Positions 1 through 8,217 of a DNA stretch of 34,606 nt are shown here, piece after piece. The notes under the pieces are model-generated. The model made no database searches. It had not been told where the DNA came from and saw only the letters and a program-made list of their open reading frames with translations. The stretch lies in contig WFWZ01000098.1 in NCBI GenBank assembly GCA_015490875.1, positions 1 to 34,606 on the forward strand, given 5' to 3'. The position numbers were made by a program, and so were the translations under genes. The first letter of the stretch is position 1, and each line of letters begins with the position of its first letter. The stretch is from Planctomycetaceae bacterium (GTDB lineage: Bacteria > Planctomycetota > Planctomycetia > Pirellulales > Pirellulaceae).

Positions 1-25
1 AGCGTCAGATGTGTATAAGAGACAG
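1..25 (+). other. Nextera/Tn5 transposase adapter remnant
   Basis: Positions 7-25 read AGATGTGTATAAGAGACAG, the 19-base Tn5 mosaic end used in Nextera libraries. The six bases before it (AGCGTC) match the end of the Nextera read-1 primer tail. This is untrimmed library sequence at the contig edge. Any start codon here, such as the ATG at 11, is artificial; genomic sequence begins at 26. Confidence 0.97.
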
Positions 26-532
26 GTGGTGGCACTTTGGGTGGCGCATCGCTGCGCCGTGGCGGCGGATTTTCCGACGGTGGTCGTGATTGACCCGGAG
101 GGGAATTTTCATCCGCCGGCTGCGGCTGCTTGGGGAGTGGCGGTGGAGGCATTGCTGTGGGTGAGGCCTTCGAGCGAGCAGGACGCGTGGTGGGCGTGGG
201 AGGAAGCATTGCGATCGGGCGTCTTCCCCGTGGTCTGGGGTTGGGTGCCTCGGCTTCCCCTCCGCTGGTATCGGCGGTTGCAGTTGGCCTGCGAGGCGGG
301 ACGGGGATTGGGGATGCTCGTTCGGCCCGAGTCCTCGTTGCGGCAGCCCTGTTGGGCGGCCGTTCGTTGGCGGGTCGAGCCGCTACCGTCGCGGCCGGAG
401 GACTCGTTGGGCACTCGGCGTTGGCGGGTGACCGCTTTGCGCGTGCCGGGGGCGTGGCCTGGGGAGTCGGAAGCACCGGCCGTGGAGATTGTTTTGCGAG
501 CTTGCACGTTGGAGTGGGAGGAAGCCTCGTGA
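26..532 (+). CDS. imuA: ImuA, SOS mutagenesis accessory protein (5' end missing)
   Basis: This is the C-terminal part of ImuA, the RecA/SulA-related protein that works with ImuB and DnaE2 in error-prone repair synthesis. About 169 codons are present. The conserved ImuA stretch 'EDAWWAWEEALRSG'-like (here EQDAWWAWEEALRSG), then WGWVPRL and RRLQLACEAG, is readable in the first half and is followed by the basic, proline-rich 'RWRVEPLP' region. The N-terminal half, with any nucleotide-binding fold, is lost because the contig starts in adapter sequence. The stop codon TGA (530-532) overlaps the GTG start of imuB, so the two are translationally coupled. Any LexA-controlled promoter would lie off the contig. 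The assignment rests on sequence pattern plus the imuB-dnaE2 context. Confidence 0.85.
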   Translation: MVALWVAHRCAVAADFPTVVVIDPEGNFHPPAAAAWGVAVEALLWVRPSSEQDAWWAWEEALRSGVFPVVWGWVPRLPLRWYRRLQLACEAGRGLGMLVRPESSLRQPCWAAVRWRVEPLPSRPEDSLGTRRWRVTALRVPGAWPGESEAPAVEIVLRACTLEWEEAS

Positions 533-2148
533 AGAGCGTAGCGGAAGGTTGCCTGGTGGAAGAGGAGCCACGGGAAGCGGCATGGCCGTGGCGCACTCGG
601 CGGGTGCTTTGCTGCCGCCTCCCCGGTTGGACATGGCAGTGGCGGCGCTCGGAGTTGCCGGGGGCCTATCATCTGTTCTATCGCGTGGAAGCCCGACGCG
701 GCCGCGTGGTGGCGACGGCTTCTCCGGCAGCATGGGCGTGCGGCGTGCGGCGAGGCATGCCGTTGGCTGAGGCGGAAAGTCTGTTACCCGGCCCAGCCAG
801 GGTATGGCCGCACGATCCGGCCGAAGACCGCCGAGCGTTGGAACGTCTTGCCGTATGGGCGCAGCAGTTCGCTCCCGTCGTCGGTGTGGAATCGCCTCCG
901 GCCGGCATGGCGAGCAACCAGTTCTCTCCCGAATGCCTCCTGGCCGATGTGACTCATGTGTGTCACTACTTCGGCGGAGAATGGAATCTGGTTCACCGGC
1001 TGCACCGCGCGATGGCCTGCCGGGGCTTGCAAGTCCGCCTGGCGGTGGCGCATTCCGTGGGAGCGGCACAAGGGGCGGCGCAGGCGGCGTCGTTCAGTCC
1101 GGTTGTCGTTCCGGCCTACGCCTGGCCCGACCGGTTGCCTCGCGTCCTGGCCGAATTGCCGGTGCGGGCGTTGCGGTTGCCGGCCGAGTCGCTCAGGGTG
1201 CTGGACGATTTGGGCCTCACCACCGTGGGAGCCTTGGCCGAGGTGCCTCGCGAAGCGATCCGGTTGCGGTTGGGGCCGGGGGTGGTCGAGAGACTGGAGC
1301 AGTTTTTGGGGATCGCTGACGAGCCGATCGTGGCGGTGACGCCGCCGATGGAGCTTTCCAGTGAGCGGGTGTTGGAGTCGCCGGCGAGTTCCTGGGAGGA
1401 GTTGGAGCCGGCGTGGCGGGAGGCGGCAGGAGAGTTGGCCGAGCGTTTGGCATCCGAGCACCGGGGCGTGTTGGAGTTAGAGGTCGAATTGCAGGCGGAG
1501 GAAAGAGTTCATCTCCACACGCTGGAGTTCACTCAGGCATGCGCTGCACTCGAGCGATGGCTGGAGTTGTGGCGGTTGCGGCGGGAGTCGGAAAAGCATG
1601 TCGGTCCAGTTCACAAGATCCTCTTGCGAGCTCGGAGCATCGCTCGCCTTCCCGCGCCGGTCGCCCGTTCGCTGTTCGACGGTCGCCGGGCTCCGGGAGC
1701 CAAGTGGCGGGAACGAGCCGGAGGTTGGCGGAGCGTGCTGGAGCGTCTGACGGCAAAGTTGGGTCGAGGGTCGGTGGTGCGCGTTCGGTTGGTGCCCGAT
1801 CCTTTTCCCGAGCGGTCTTGGGAAGCAGTGACACCGACGCGTCGCCCGCCTCGGTGGAAGCCCGACCGGTGGGGCGAGTTGGCTCCAGGCATGCAGCCGC
1901 TGACACTTCTTTCTTCCCCGAAGCCGCTCCCGGATGCCACATGCCAAGTTCCCCGTTTTCTGCGCCGCGGGGGGCGTCGCGAGAAGGTGCGCCGCCGCTG
2001 GGGACCTCGCCGCATCGAAGGAGGATGGCGCGAAGGCAGGGTAGTGATTCGGGAATACTATCACTTGGAGACCGAGAGCGGACGGCGCTACTGGGTCTTT
2101 TATGCGCCTCGAGAGGAATGCTGGTACCTGCACGGTTGGGATGGTTGA
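529..2148 (+). CDS. imuB: ImuB, catalytically inactive Y-family polymerase homologue
   Basis: This 539-residue protein is a Y-family polymerase relative that acts as an adaptor, joining DnaE2 and ImuA to the beta clamp during translesion synthesis. The fold is recognisable, but the catalytic acids are gone. Where active enzymes have the first Asp motif (DxDxFFA) it reads CCRLPGWTW (about residues 28-36). Where they have SxDE it reads FSPECLLADVT (about 132-142). The following HYFGGE (146-151) and the C-terminal RYWVFY...WYLHGW signature are typical of ImuB. The reading frame is open upstream to 130, but GTG at 529 is chosen because it overlaps the imuA stop (GTGA) and gives the normal length. 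The dnaE2 ATG follows two bases after its stop. Confidence 0.92.
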   Translation: MKSVAEGCLVEEEPREAAWPWRTRRVLCCRLPGWTWQWRRSELPGAYHLFYRVEARRGRVVATASPAAWACGVRRGMPLAEAESLLPGPARVWPHDPAEDRRALERLAVWAQQFAPVVGVESPPAGMASNQFSPECLLADVTHVCHYFGGEWNLVHRLHRAMACRGLQVRLAVAHSVGAAQGAAQAASFSPVVVPAYAWPDRLPRVLAELPVRALRLPAESLRVLDDLGLTTVGALAEVPREAIRLRLGPGVVERLEQFLGIADEPIVAVTPPMELSSERVLESPASSWEELEPAWREAAGELAERLASEHRGVLELEVELQAEERVHLHTLEFTQACAALERWLELWRLRRESEKHVGPVHKILLRARSIARLPAPVARSLFDGRRAPGAKWRERAGGWRSVLERLTAKLGRGSVVRVRLVPDPFPERSWEAVTPTRRPPRWKPDRWGELAPGMQPLTLLSSPKPLPDATCQVPRFLRRGGRREKVRRRWGPRRIEGGWREGRVVIREYYHLETESGRRYWVFYAPREECWYLHGWDG

Positions 2149-2150
2149 CG

Positions 2151-5100
2151 ATGGGGGTGCGCCAAGTTCTTCTGCATTGCCGGAGCAACTTTTCCTTTCT
2201 GGAAGGAGCTTCGTATCCGGAGGAGTTGTGTCAGGCGGCGGCCGACCATGGCTATGCGGCGATCGCTGTGACCGACGTCCATTCACTCGCCGGGATCGTG
2301 CAAGCGCATCAGGCGGCTCGTCGTTGCGGCATCCAGCTCGTGGTGGGCGCCGAAATCCGGCCTCGGGGTGGACCGCCCGGCTTGTTGTGGGCGCCCGATC
2401 GCCGGGCGTATGCGGGACTTTGCCGGTTGCTGACACGGGGGCTGCGAGCGGCGGAGAAGGGAGCGTGTCGGTTGCATTGGGAGGACGCCTTTCGCGAGGC
2501 CGGCGATTGTCTTGCGGCGATGAAGCTTCCTCGAGCCGGCGATGCGTCGGCCGAGGATTGGCTGCATCGGTTTCGCGAAGCGTTCGGAGAACGGGGTGCG
2601 GTGGCAGTGGGACTGCATCGAGGCGTGGACGATGCCGGCGTCGTGGAGTGGGCCAAGCGCGTGGCTCGCCGCACCCGATTGCCACTCCTGGCCGATGACG
2701 ACGTGCGCTACCATCACCGGCGCCGGTGGCCGTTGTGGGAAGTGCTGGCGGCGGTAAAGCGAGGGACGACGGTCGAGGCGCTGGGGGCTGACCGACTGCC
2801 CAATACGACATGGGCCATGCCGAATCGGCGGCAGCATGAGCGGCGATGGAGCCGGTTGCCCGAAGCGCTCGAGACGGCTGAGGCGTGGGCAAGCCGCTGT
2901 CGGTTTTCGCTGGAGGAGCTTCGCTATGAGTATCCTTTGGAGTTGGCGCCGCCGGGGGAGACGCCGCTGGAGCACCTCCAAAAACTCACCTGGGAAGGGG
3001 CTCGCCGGAGGTATCCTCAAGGCGTCCCCGAGAAGGTGCGGCAGTTGTTGGAGCACGAACTGCGGTTGATCGGCGAGTTGGGCTATGAGGCCTATTTTCT
3101 GACGGTGTGGGATCTGGTGCGATTCGCGCGGCGGCGGAATATTCTCTGCCAGGGTCGGGGTTCGGCGGCCAACTCGGCCGTCTGTTATTGCCTCGGAATC
3201 ACCGCCGTCGATCCGGAACGCATGGATGTGTTGTTCGAACGGTTCGTCAGCCGGGAGCGGAATGAGGCTCCCGATATCGACGTCGATTTCGAGCATGAGC
3301 GGCGCGAGGAGGTGTTGCAATATCTTTATGAGAAATATGGTCGCGACCGAGCGGCGATGACGGGCGTGACGATCACCTACCAGTTGCGTTCGGCGATCCG
3401 CGATGTCGGCAAGGCGTTGGGGTTGTCCTGGGACCGCGTCGATCAGTTGGCCAAGCAGGTGCAGGGGTACACTTGGGATCCCAAGCTGCCTCAGCGGTGT
3501 CAGGAAGTGGGGATCGATCCGGAGAGTCGCACGGGGCGCCAGTTGGTGCATTTGGTGAAGGAATTGATCGGTTTCCCCAGGCATCTCTCGCAGCATGTCG
3601 GCGGGATGGTGATGACACGAGGTCCTTTGTGCGAGCTGGTTCCGATCGAGAACGCGGCGATGCCCGGGCGGACGGTGATCCAGTGGAACAAGGACGACCT
3701 GGACGCGCTGGGGATCCTCAAAGTCGACTGCCTGGCTCTGGGGATTCTCACGGCGCTGCACCGGTGTTTCGATCTGATCGAACGTCACGAAGGGAAACGG
3801 TGGGAGTTGTCTACGATTCCGCCTGACGATCCCGAGGTTTATGAGGCCATCACGCGAGCCGACACGATGGGGGTGTTTCAGATCGAGAGTCGGGCTCAAA
3901 TGAGCATGCTGCCTCGCTTGAAGCCTCGCTGCTATTACGATCTGGTCATCGAAGTCGCCATCGTGCGTCCCGGTCCCATTCAAGGGCAGATGGTGCATCC
4001 TTATTTGCGGCGACGCGCCGGTGAAGAGCCGGTGGAGTATCCCAATGATGCGATTCGCGACGTGTTGGAAAAGACGTTAGGGGTTCCCATTTTCCAGGAG
4101 CAGGCGATGCGGTTGGCGATGGTGGCAGCCGGGTTCACGCCGGGAGAAGCCGACCAGTTGCGGCGAGCCATGGGGGCGTGGCGACGCCCGGGGCTGATCG
4201 ACGCCTTCCGCCAAAGGCTGCTCGAAGGGATGTTGCGCCAGGGGCTGTCTCGGGAATTCGCCGAGCAGGTGTTTCAGCAGATTCGCGGTTTCGGCGAGTA
4301 CGGTTTTCCCGAATCGCATGCCGCCAGTTTCGCTTTGTTGGCGTACGCATCGGCCTGGCTGAAATATCACTATCCAGCCGCCTACACCGCCGCGCTGCTC
4401 AACAGTCAGCCGATGGGGTTTTATGCTCCGGCGCAACTCGTCGACGATCTGCGCCGGCATGGAGGCGAGGTGCGGCCGGTCGACGTGCAACGAAGCGAAT
4501 GGGATTGTACGTTGGAGCGATTGGAGAACCAGACGCGCGGCCATCGGTGCGCATTGCGGCTGGGATTTCGGCTGGTCCGAGGACTTTCAGAGCAGGCGAT
4601 CGAGCCCCTCTTGGAGGCTCGACGGCAAGCCCCCTTCCGTTCGGTGCTCGATCTGGTCCGTCGAGCCCGACTTTCCCGCACTGTGCTGGAGCGTCTGACT
4701 GAGGCCGACGCGTTGGCGTCTTTGGTGCGGGACCGCCGTCAAGCGAAGTGGGAGTTGCTGGCAGCCGATGCCGAATCCGAGATTCCCTTGTGGTCTCGAT
4801 GCGAAGCCCGGAAAAGAGGGGATAAAGACACATCTATGTCACCTCTGGATCGGACATTTTCCCCGCCGCCTCTTTCGTTGCCTCAGCAGGTCGTGGCCGA
4901 TTACGAAAGTACCGGACTGTCACTCAAGGCCCATCCGCTCTCGTTCTATCGAGAAACCTTGCGGAAATGGGGCGTGCTGCGTGCGGTCGATTTGGCCGGT
5001 ATGGAATCGGATCGCGTGGTAAAGGTGGCGGGGGTGGTGTTGCTGCGCCAGCGTCCCAGTACGGCTCGAGGCATCACGTTCGTAACACTGGAAGATGAAA

Positions 5101-5294
5101 CGGGAACAGTGAACCTCGTGGTCCATCAGGCGACATGGGATCGATTCTACGAAGTGGCACGGCGCGCTTCGGCTTGGCTGGCCAAAGGAAAGTTGCAATC
5201 CGAGTCGGGAGTCATCCATGTGGTGGCGTTCCAGTTGGAAGATCTCGCCCGACGGCTTGCTTTGCCGGCATCACGCAGCCGAGACTTTCGATAA
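2151..5294 (+). CDS. dnaE2: DnaE2 (ImuC), error-prone DNA polymerase III alpha homologue
   Basis: This 1047-residue protein is the damage-inducible C-family polymerase that carries out the mutagenic synthesis of the ImuA-ImuB-DnaE2 system. In order it has a PHP domain (HCRSNFSFLEGAS at 9-21, TDVHSLAG at 41-48), a polymerase palm with GRGSAANSAVCY and the catalytic PDIDVDF (about residues 373-379), then the fingers and helix-hairpin-helix region, and a C-terminal OB fold (VAGVVLLRQRPSTARG to about residue 1030). The length matches DnaE2 rather than replicative DnaE, and no epsilon- or tau-binding tail is evident. ATG at 2151 starts two bases after the imuB stop. The last gene of the cassette converges on the minus-strand sulfatase gene with a 17-base gap, where no hairpin terminator is obvious. 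Confidence 0.95.
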   Translation: MGVRQVLLHCRSNFSFLEGASYPEELCQAAADHGYAAIAVTDVHSLAGIVQAHQAARRCGIQLVVGAEIRPRGGPPGLLWAPDRRAYAGLCRLLTRGLRAAEKGACRLHWEDAFREAGDCLAAMKLPRAGDASAEDWLHRFREAFGERGAVAVGLHRGVDDAGVVEWAKRVARRTRLPLLADDDVRYHHRRRWPLWEVLAAVKRGTTVEALGADRLPNTTWAMPNRRQHERRWSRLPEALETAEAWASRCRFSLEELRYEYPLELAPPGETPLEHLQKLTWEGARRRYPQGVPEKVRQLLEHELRLIGELGYEAYFLTVWDLVRFARRRNILCQGRGSAANSAVCYCLGITAVDPERMDVLFERFVSRERNEAPDIDVDFEHERREEVLQYLYEKYGRDRAAMTGVTITYQLRSAIRDVGKALGLSWDRVDQLAKQVQGYTWDPKLPQRCQEVGIDPESRTGRQLVHLVKELIGFPRHLSQHVGGMVMTRGPLCELVPIENAAMPGRTVIQWNKDDLDALGILKVDCLALGILTALHRCFDLIERHEGKRWELSTIPPDDPEVYEAITRADTMGVFQIESRAQMSMLPRLKPRCYYDLVIEVAIVRPGPIQGQMVHPYLRRRAGEEPVEYPNDAIRDVLEKTLGVPIFQEQAMRLAMVAAGFTPGEADQLRRAMGAWRRPGLIDAFRQRLLEGMLRQGLSREFAEQVFQQIRGFGEYGFPESHAASFALLAYASAWLKYHYPAAYTAALLNSQPMGFYAPAQLVDDLRRHGGEVRPVDVQRSEWDCTLERLENQTRGHRCALRLGFRLVRGLSEQAIEPLLEARRQAPFRSVLDLVRRARLSRTVLERLTEADALASLVRDRRQAKWELLAADAESEIPLWSRCEARKRGDKDTSMSPLDRTFSPPPLSLPQQVVADYESTGLSLKAHPLSFYRETLRKWGVLRAVDLAGMESDRVVKVAGVVLLRQRPSTARGITFVTLEDETGTVNLVVHQATWDRFYEVARRASAWLAKGKLQSESGVIHVVAFQLEDLARRLALPASRSRDFR

Positions 5295-5311
5295 GCCACC
5301 TGACCGTGTTC

Positions 5312-8029
5312 TCAGTGTGGGTATCTTGGACCGCGCCCCAGATAGGGCGTTTTCTCGAACGTCTCCTCGGCGCCCCCGACTTCGCGCGGGTCGCCCGTCA
5401 CAATGAGCTCTCGCGTGAGTCGCTGCGACAGCGATTTCAAGTCGGCGGCATACGCCGGATCGCCTGCCACGTTGTGTAGTTGCTCCGGATCACGCCGCAG
5501 GTCATACAATTCCTCACGCGGCCGTTTGGCGAAGCAAAGGCGGTAATACCAAAGATGGTGAGGGTCGTCGTTGCGGTGATCGATGATGTACGACTTCGTC
5601 GGGCCGTTGTCGGTGTCTCCGTACCACACGCCTCGGATGGCCGCTCGTTGGTAATGAGGCGTACCATTGGGCCATCGATCGGGCCGGTAGTTGCGGATGT
5701 AAAGGAAGTCGCGAGTTCGAATCGCACGGCATGGGTAGCCTCCCATGTCGGGAGCCTCTTGTGCGGGAACATGCCGCTCCTTGCCGAAGATGATCCAACT
5801 CCACGACGGATCGACCTGGCCGGACTTGCCGGACGTCAGGATCGGGAGCAGACTTCGGCCGGTCATCTCGGCGGGCCGAGCGACTCCGGCGACGTGGAGG
5901 AACGTGGGAGCCAGATCGCACAGAGAGACGAAGTCGGAGACGACTTGAGGGCGGTCGATCTTCTGCGGCCAATGGACGATCAGCGGCACGCGCGTTCCCA
6001 AATCGTACAAGTTGCTCTTGCCTCGCGGAAACGGCATCCCATGGTCGCCGGTAACGACGATGAGGGTTTTCTCGAGTTCGCCTCGCTTGCGAAGCGTCTC
6101 GACGGCGTGGCCGACGACGCGGTCGAATCGTTCCACTTCGAAGTAGTAGTCAGCGACATCGGACCGGACGACCGGCGAGTCGGGAAAGCAGCCGGGGAGG
6201 CGGATCCGGTCCAAGTCGAGTCCCGAGGCGCGTCCCGATCCCGGCTTGTAGGGGCGGTGCGGATCGATCGTCCCGATCCAGAAGCAAAAAGGTTTGTCGG
6301 GATCTTTCTTTTCGAGGAATTCCTGGAAGGATCGGAAACGTGGTCCCGCAGGATTGCGCCCCTCCGCTCGCCCCGGTCCCCATCCTTTGCCTTGAAAGCC
6401 GACCGCGTATCCGTGGGCTTCCAGCAAGTCGACGTACGTTTTGAATTGGCCCGGCCAGATGCACCATAGGTTGCCGGCGGCACCAAGTCGCCAGTGCCAC
6501 TGTCCTGTCAGCAAGGCGCCTCGGGAAGGCGTGCAGGAAGGAGACGACACGAACGCATGTTCGAAGCGAACACCTCGTTTCGCGAGTGCATCGATATGAG
6601 GCGTGCGCACGACCTGATCGCCGTAGCAACCGGCGTGGGGGTAGCCCCAGTCATCGGCGATGCAGAGCAGAATGTTGGGTCGATCGGCTGAGTGACTGGA
6701 CGTCGTCGTGCCGGACGCCGATTCGATGAGCTTGAGCGACGCTTCGATCAGGATTTCGCCGGTGTATTCACCGAGCGACGTGCGGGACACGTAGTCATAG
6801 ATGGGAAAGCTTTTGTAGTCGACTTTCGTGAGAATGTATCCGAAGGCGTCGTTAGTGAGTCCGAACAGCAGGTTGTGCCGGCCTCGCATTTTGCGTTTGA
6901 GATAGAACCCAATGTTGGGGAGCGCTTCGCCGGGGATCGTCAAGATCTGAGCGTCGCCGAGCTGGACGAGATTGATGCGGCTGGTGACCGTCCGATCCTC
7001 TTCGTTTCGCGGGTAGTTCAACGGCGAGTGTTTCACGACGGCCCAAATGGCATCGGACTCGACGGGAAAGGTCACGTCGCGCGAATGGCAGGCGAGGATG
7101 GGGCGTTTCTGCCAGTCGGCGGCGTCGGCGATACGAGCCGCTTCGGAGGCCATTTGGTGGCCGATCCGAACGCACTCTTCCCACGTTCCGATCGAGGGCC
7201 ACTTGGCGCGATACGGATCCGGCTTGGCATTGAAGTCGCGGTTGTCCGCGGTGATCATGCCCCCTTGAGCGCCGTTCATGAACATCGCCATGCCGCCTCG
7301 CGTCGCCTCGAGCTTCTCGACCATCGGTCCGATACAATCGGGGCTGACGAGGCCGGCGTCGGGTCCGAGGACCTCCGGATGGATGGCGTAGTTGACGAGA
7401 GTGACAATGGTTTCTCCCTTGGGCGTGACAGCCTCGATGACGCTCATGCGGCGGTCGTAGAGAGGCGGAGCGTAATAGTTGAAGGCGATCTTGCCTTGGG
7501 CCTCGTCCGTGCCGATTCGGATGCGAGCGGGCATGGCGCGGTCGAAGGCCTCATTGAGTGCCTCGGCAGCCTGATGACAAACCCAGTCAATGTATTTCAA
7601 ATCGCCCGTGTGGCCTCCCTTGCCGTCCGGAAAGGCGTAGCAGCAAGGAGCGCTATGGGTATGCGTGGCGCCGATCAGAATGTGGTCAGGGGGGATGCGA
7701 GGGACGAGTTTGCGGACGCGATCACCCAGGACCGAAGGGAAACCGAGCACGTCGAGACTCACGACACCCACCGTCGTCGTCCCGCGGCGGAAGACGGCCG
7801 CCCGCACCGTCAATTCTCCCTTCTTGCCGGAAACCGGATGGGTTGGTCCGAGGCCGCCGGAGACGGGCAACAGCGGATCGGGAGTGATCGACCGTTTGGC
7901 GGCACCCACCTTCCACAACGCTCCGCTTGCCTCGGAAGCCTGCGCTATGCCGACCGACGGCAAGGCGGCGAGGGCATAAAGGCTGAGGAGACCGGTTACC
8001 AGGGATTGCCAAGTCCAACGGGTGTGCAT
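5312..8029 (-). CDS. Secreted fusion of neutral-ceramidase-like domain and sulfatase
   Basis: This 905-residue protein joins two hydrolases. Residues 1-30 form a signal peptide ending near GIAQA. Residues about 36-435 resemble the catalytic domain of neutral/alkaline non-lysosomal ceramidase: ATHTHSAP (121-128), NYAIHP (His217), TIPGEALP (Glu368) and a Tyr near 398 sit where that family holds its zinc. A short Ser/Thr linker (440-448) leads into a type I sulfatase domain (449-905) with metal-binding ADD (458-460), the formylglycine motif CTPSRGALLTG with Cys499, and GDHG (661-664). The sulfatase half looks most like N-sulfoglucosamine sulfohydrolase types, a tentative placement. The ATG at 8029 is preceded by AAGGAG; the longer open frame up to 8416 would overlap hemB. 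The substrate is unknown. No maturase (FGE or anSME) gene is present here. Confidence 0.9.
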   Translation of the reverse strand: MHTRWTWQSLVTGLLSLYALAALPSVGIAQASEASGALWKVGAAKRSITPDPLLPVSGGLGPTHPVSGKKGELTVRAAVFRRGTTTVGVVSLDVLGFPSVLGDRVRKLVPRIPPDHILIGATHTHSAPCCYAFPDGKGGHTGDLKYIDWVCHQAAEALNEAFDRAMPARIRIGTDEAQGKIAFNYYAPPLYDRRMSVIEAVTPKGETIVTLVNYAIHPEVLGPDAGLVSPDCIGPMVEKLEATRGGMAMFMNGAQGGMITADNRDFNAKPDPYRAKWPSIGTWEECVRIGHQMASEAARIADAADWQKRPILACHSRDVTFPVESDAIWAVVKHSPLNYPRNEEDRTVTSRINLVQLGDAQILTIPGEALPNIGFYLKRKMRGRHNLLFGLTNDAFGYILTKVDYKSFPIYDYVSRTSLGEYTGEILIEASLKLIESASGTTTSSHSADRPNILLCIADDWGYPHAGCYGDQVVRTPHIDALAKRGVRFEHAFVSSPSCTPSRGALLTGQWHWRLGAAGNLWCIWPGQFKTYVDLLEAHGYAVGFQGKGWGPGRAEGRNPAGPRFRSFQEFLEKKDPDKPFCFWIGTIDPHRPYKPGSGRASGLDLDRIRLPGCFPDSPVVRSDVADYYFEVERFDRVVGHAVETLRKRGELEKTLIVVTGDHGMPFPRGKSNLYDLGTRVPLIVHWPQKIDRPQVVSDFVSLCDLAPTFLHVAGVARPAEMTGRSLLPILTSGKSGQVDPSWSWIIFGKERHVPAQEAPDMGGYPCRAIRTRDFLYIRNYRPDRWPNGTPHYQRAAIRGVWYGDTDNGPTKSYIIDHRNDDPHHLWYYRLCFAKRPREELYDLRRDPEQLHNVAGDPAYAADLKSLSQRLTRELIVTGDPREVGGAEETFEKTPYLGRGPRYPH

Positions 8030-8091
8030 CGGGGTGTTCTCCTTGTTGGAAACCAGCGCGGGGTGGGCGTCTCGCCGCCCCTCTTCGCTGG

Positions 8092-8101
8092 CAGTATACT
8101 G
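8092..8101. promoter_or_regulatory. Palindromic TATACT box between divergent genes (possible -10)
   Basis: CAGTATACTG is a perfect 10-base palindrome that gives a TATACT -10-like hexamer on both strands. It lies in the 188-base gap between the divergent fusion hydrolase gene and hemB. No good -35 box is found at 16-18 bases on either side (TCGCCG on plus, CCCCAC on minus), so this is weak support for a promoter. Nothing else was recognised in the gap. Confidence 0.25.
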
Positions 8102-8217
8102 CGAACCGATCCGGCGTGGGGGCCGGGGTACCGGCACGAGCTGGCATGAGCCGGCAGATGGGTGCGAAGGAGAGGTCGCTGGGATAGAGAAGTCTCCAGA
8201 CGAAAGGGTCTCCAGCA

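Noticed and set aside
130..528. N-terminal extension of the imuB frame from 130
   Set aside because: It overlaps imuA throughout, is low-complexity Gly/Val/Ala sequence, and ImuB homology begins only after the GTG at 529.
1413..2150. N-terminal extension of the dnaE2 frame
   Set aside because: It overlaps imuB in another frame; the PHP domain begins directly after the ATG at 2151.
2283..3998. Minus-strand open frame of 571 codons
   Set aside because: It lies wholly inside dnaE2 on the other strand, is rich in His, Arg and Pro, and has no domain pattern; a high-GC shadow frame.
6692..8149. Plus-strand open frame of 485 codons
   Set aside because: It is antisense to the ceramidase-sulfatase gene, which has clear domains; it shows no recognisable motif.
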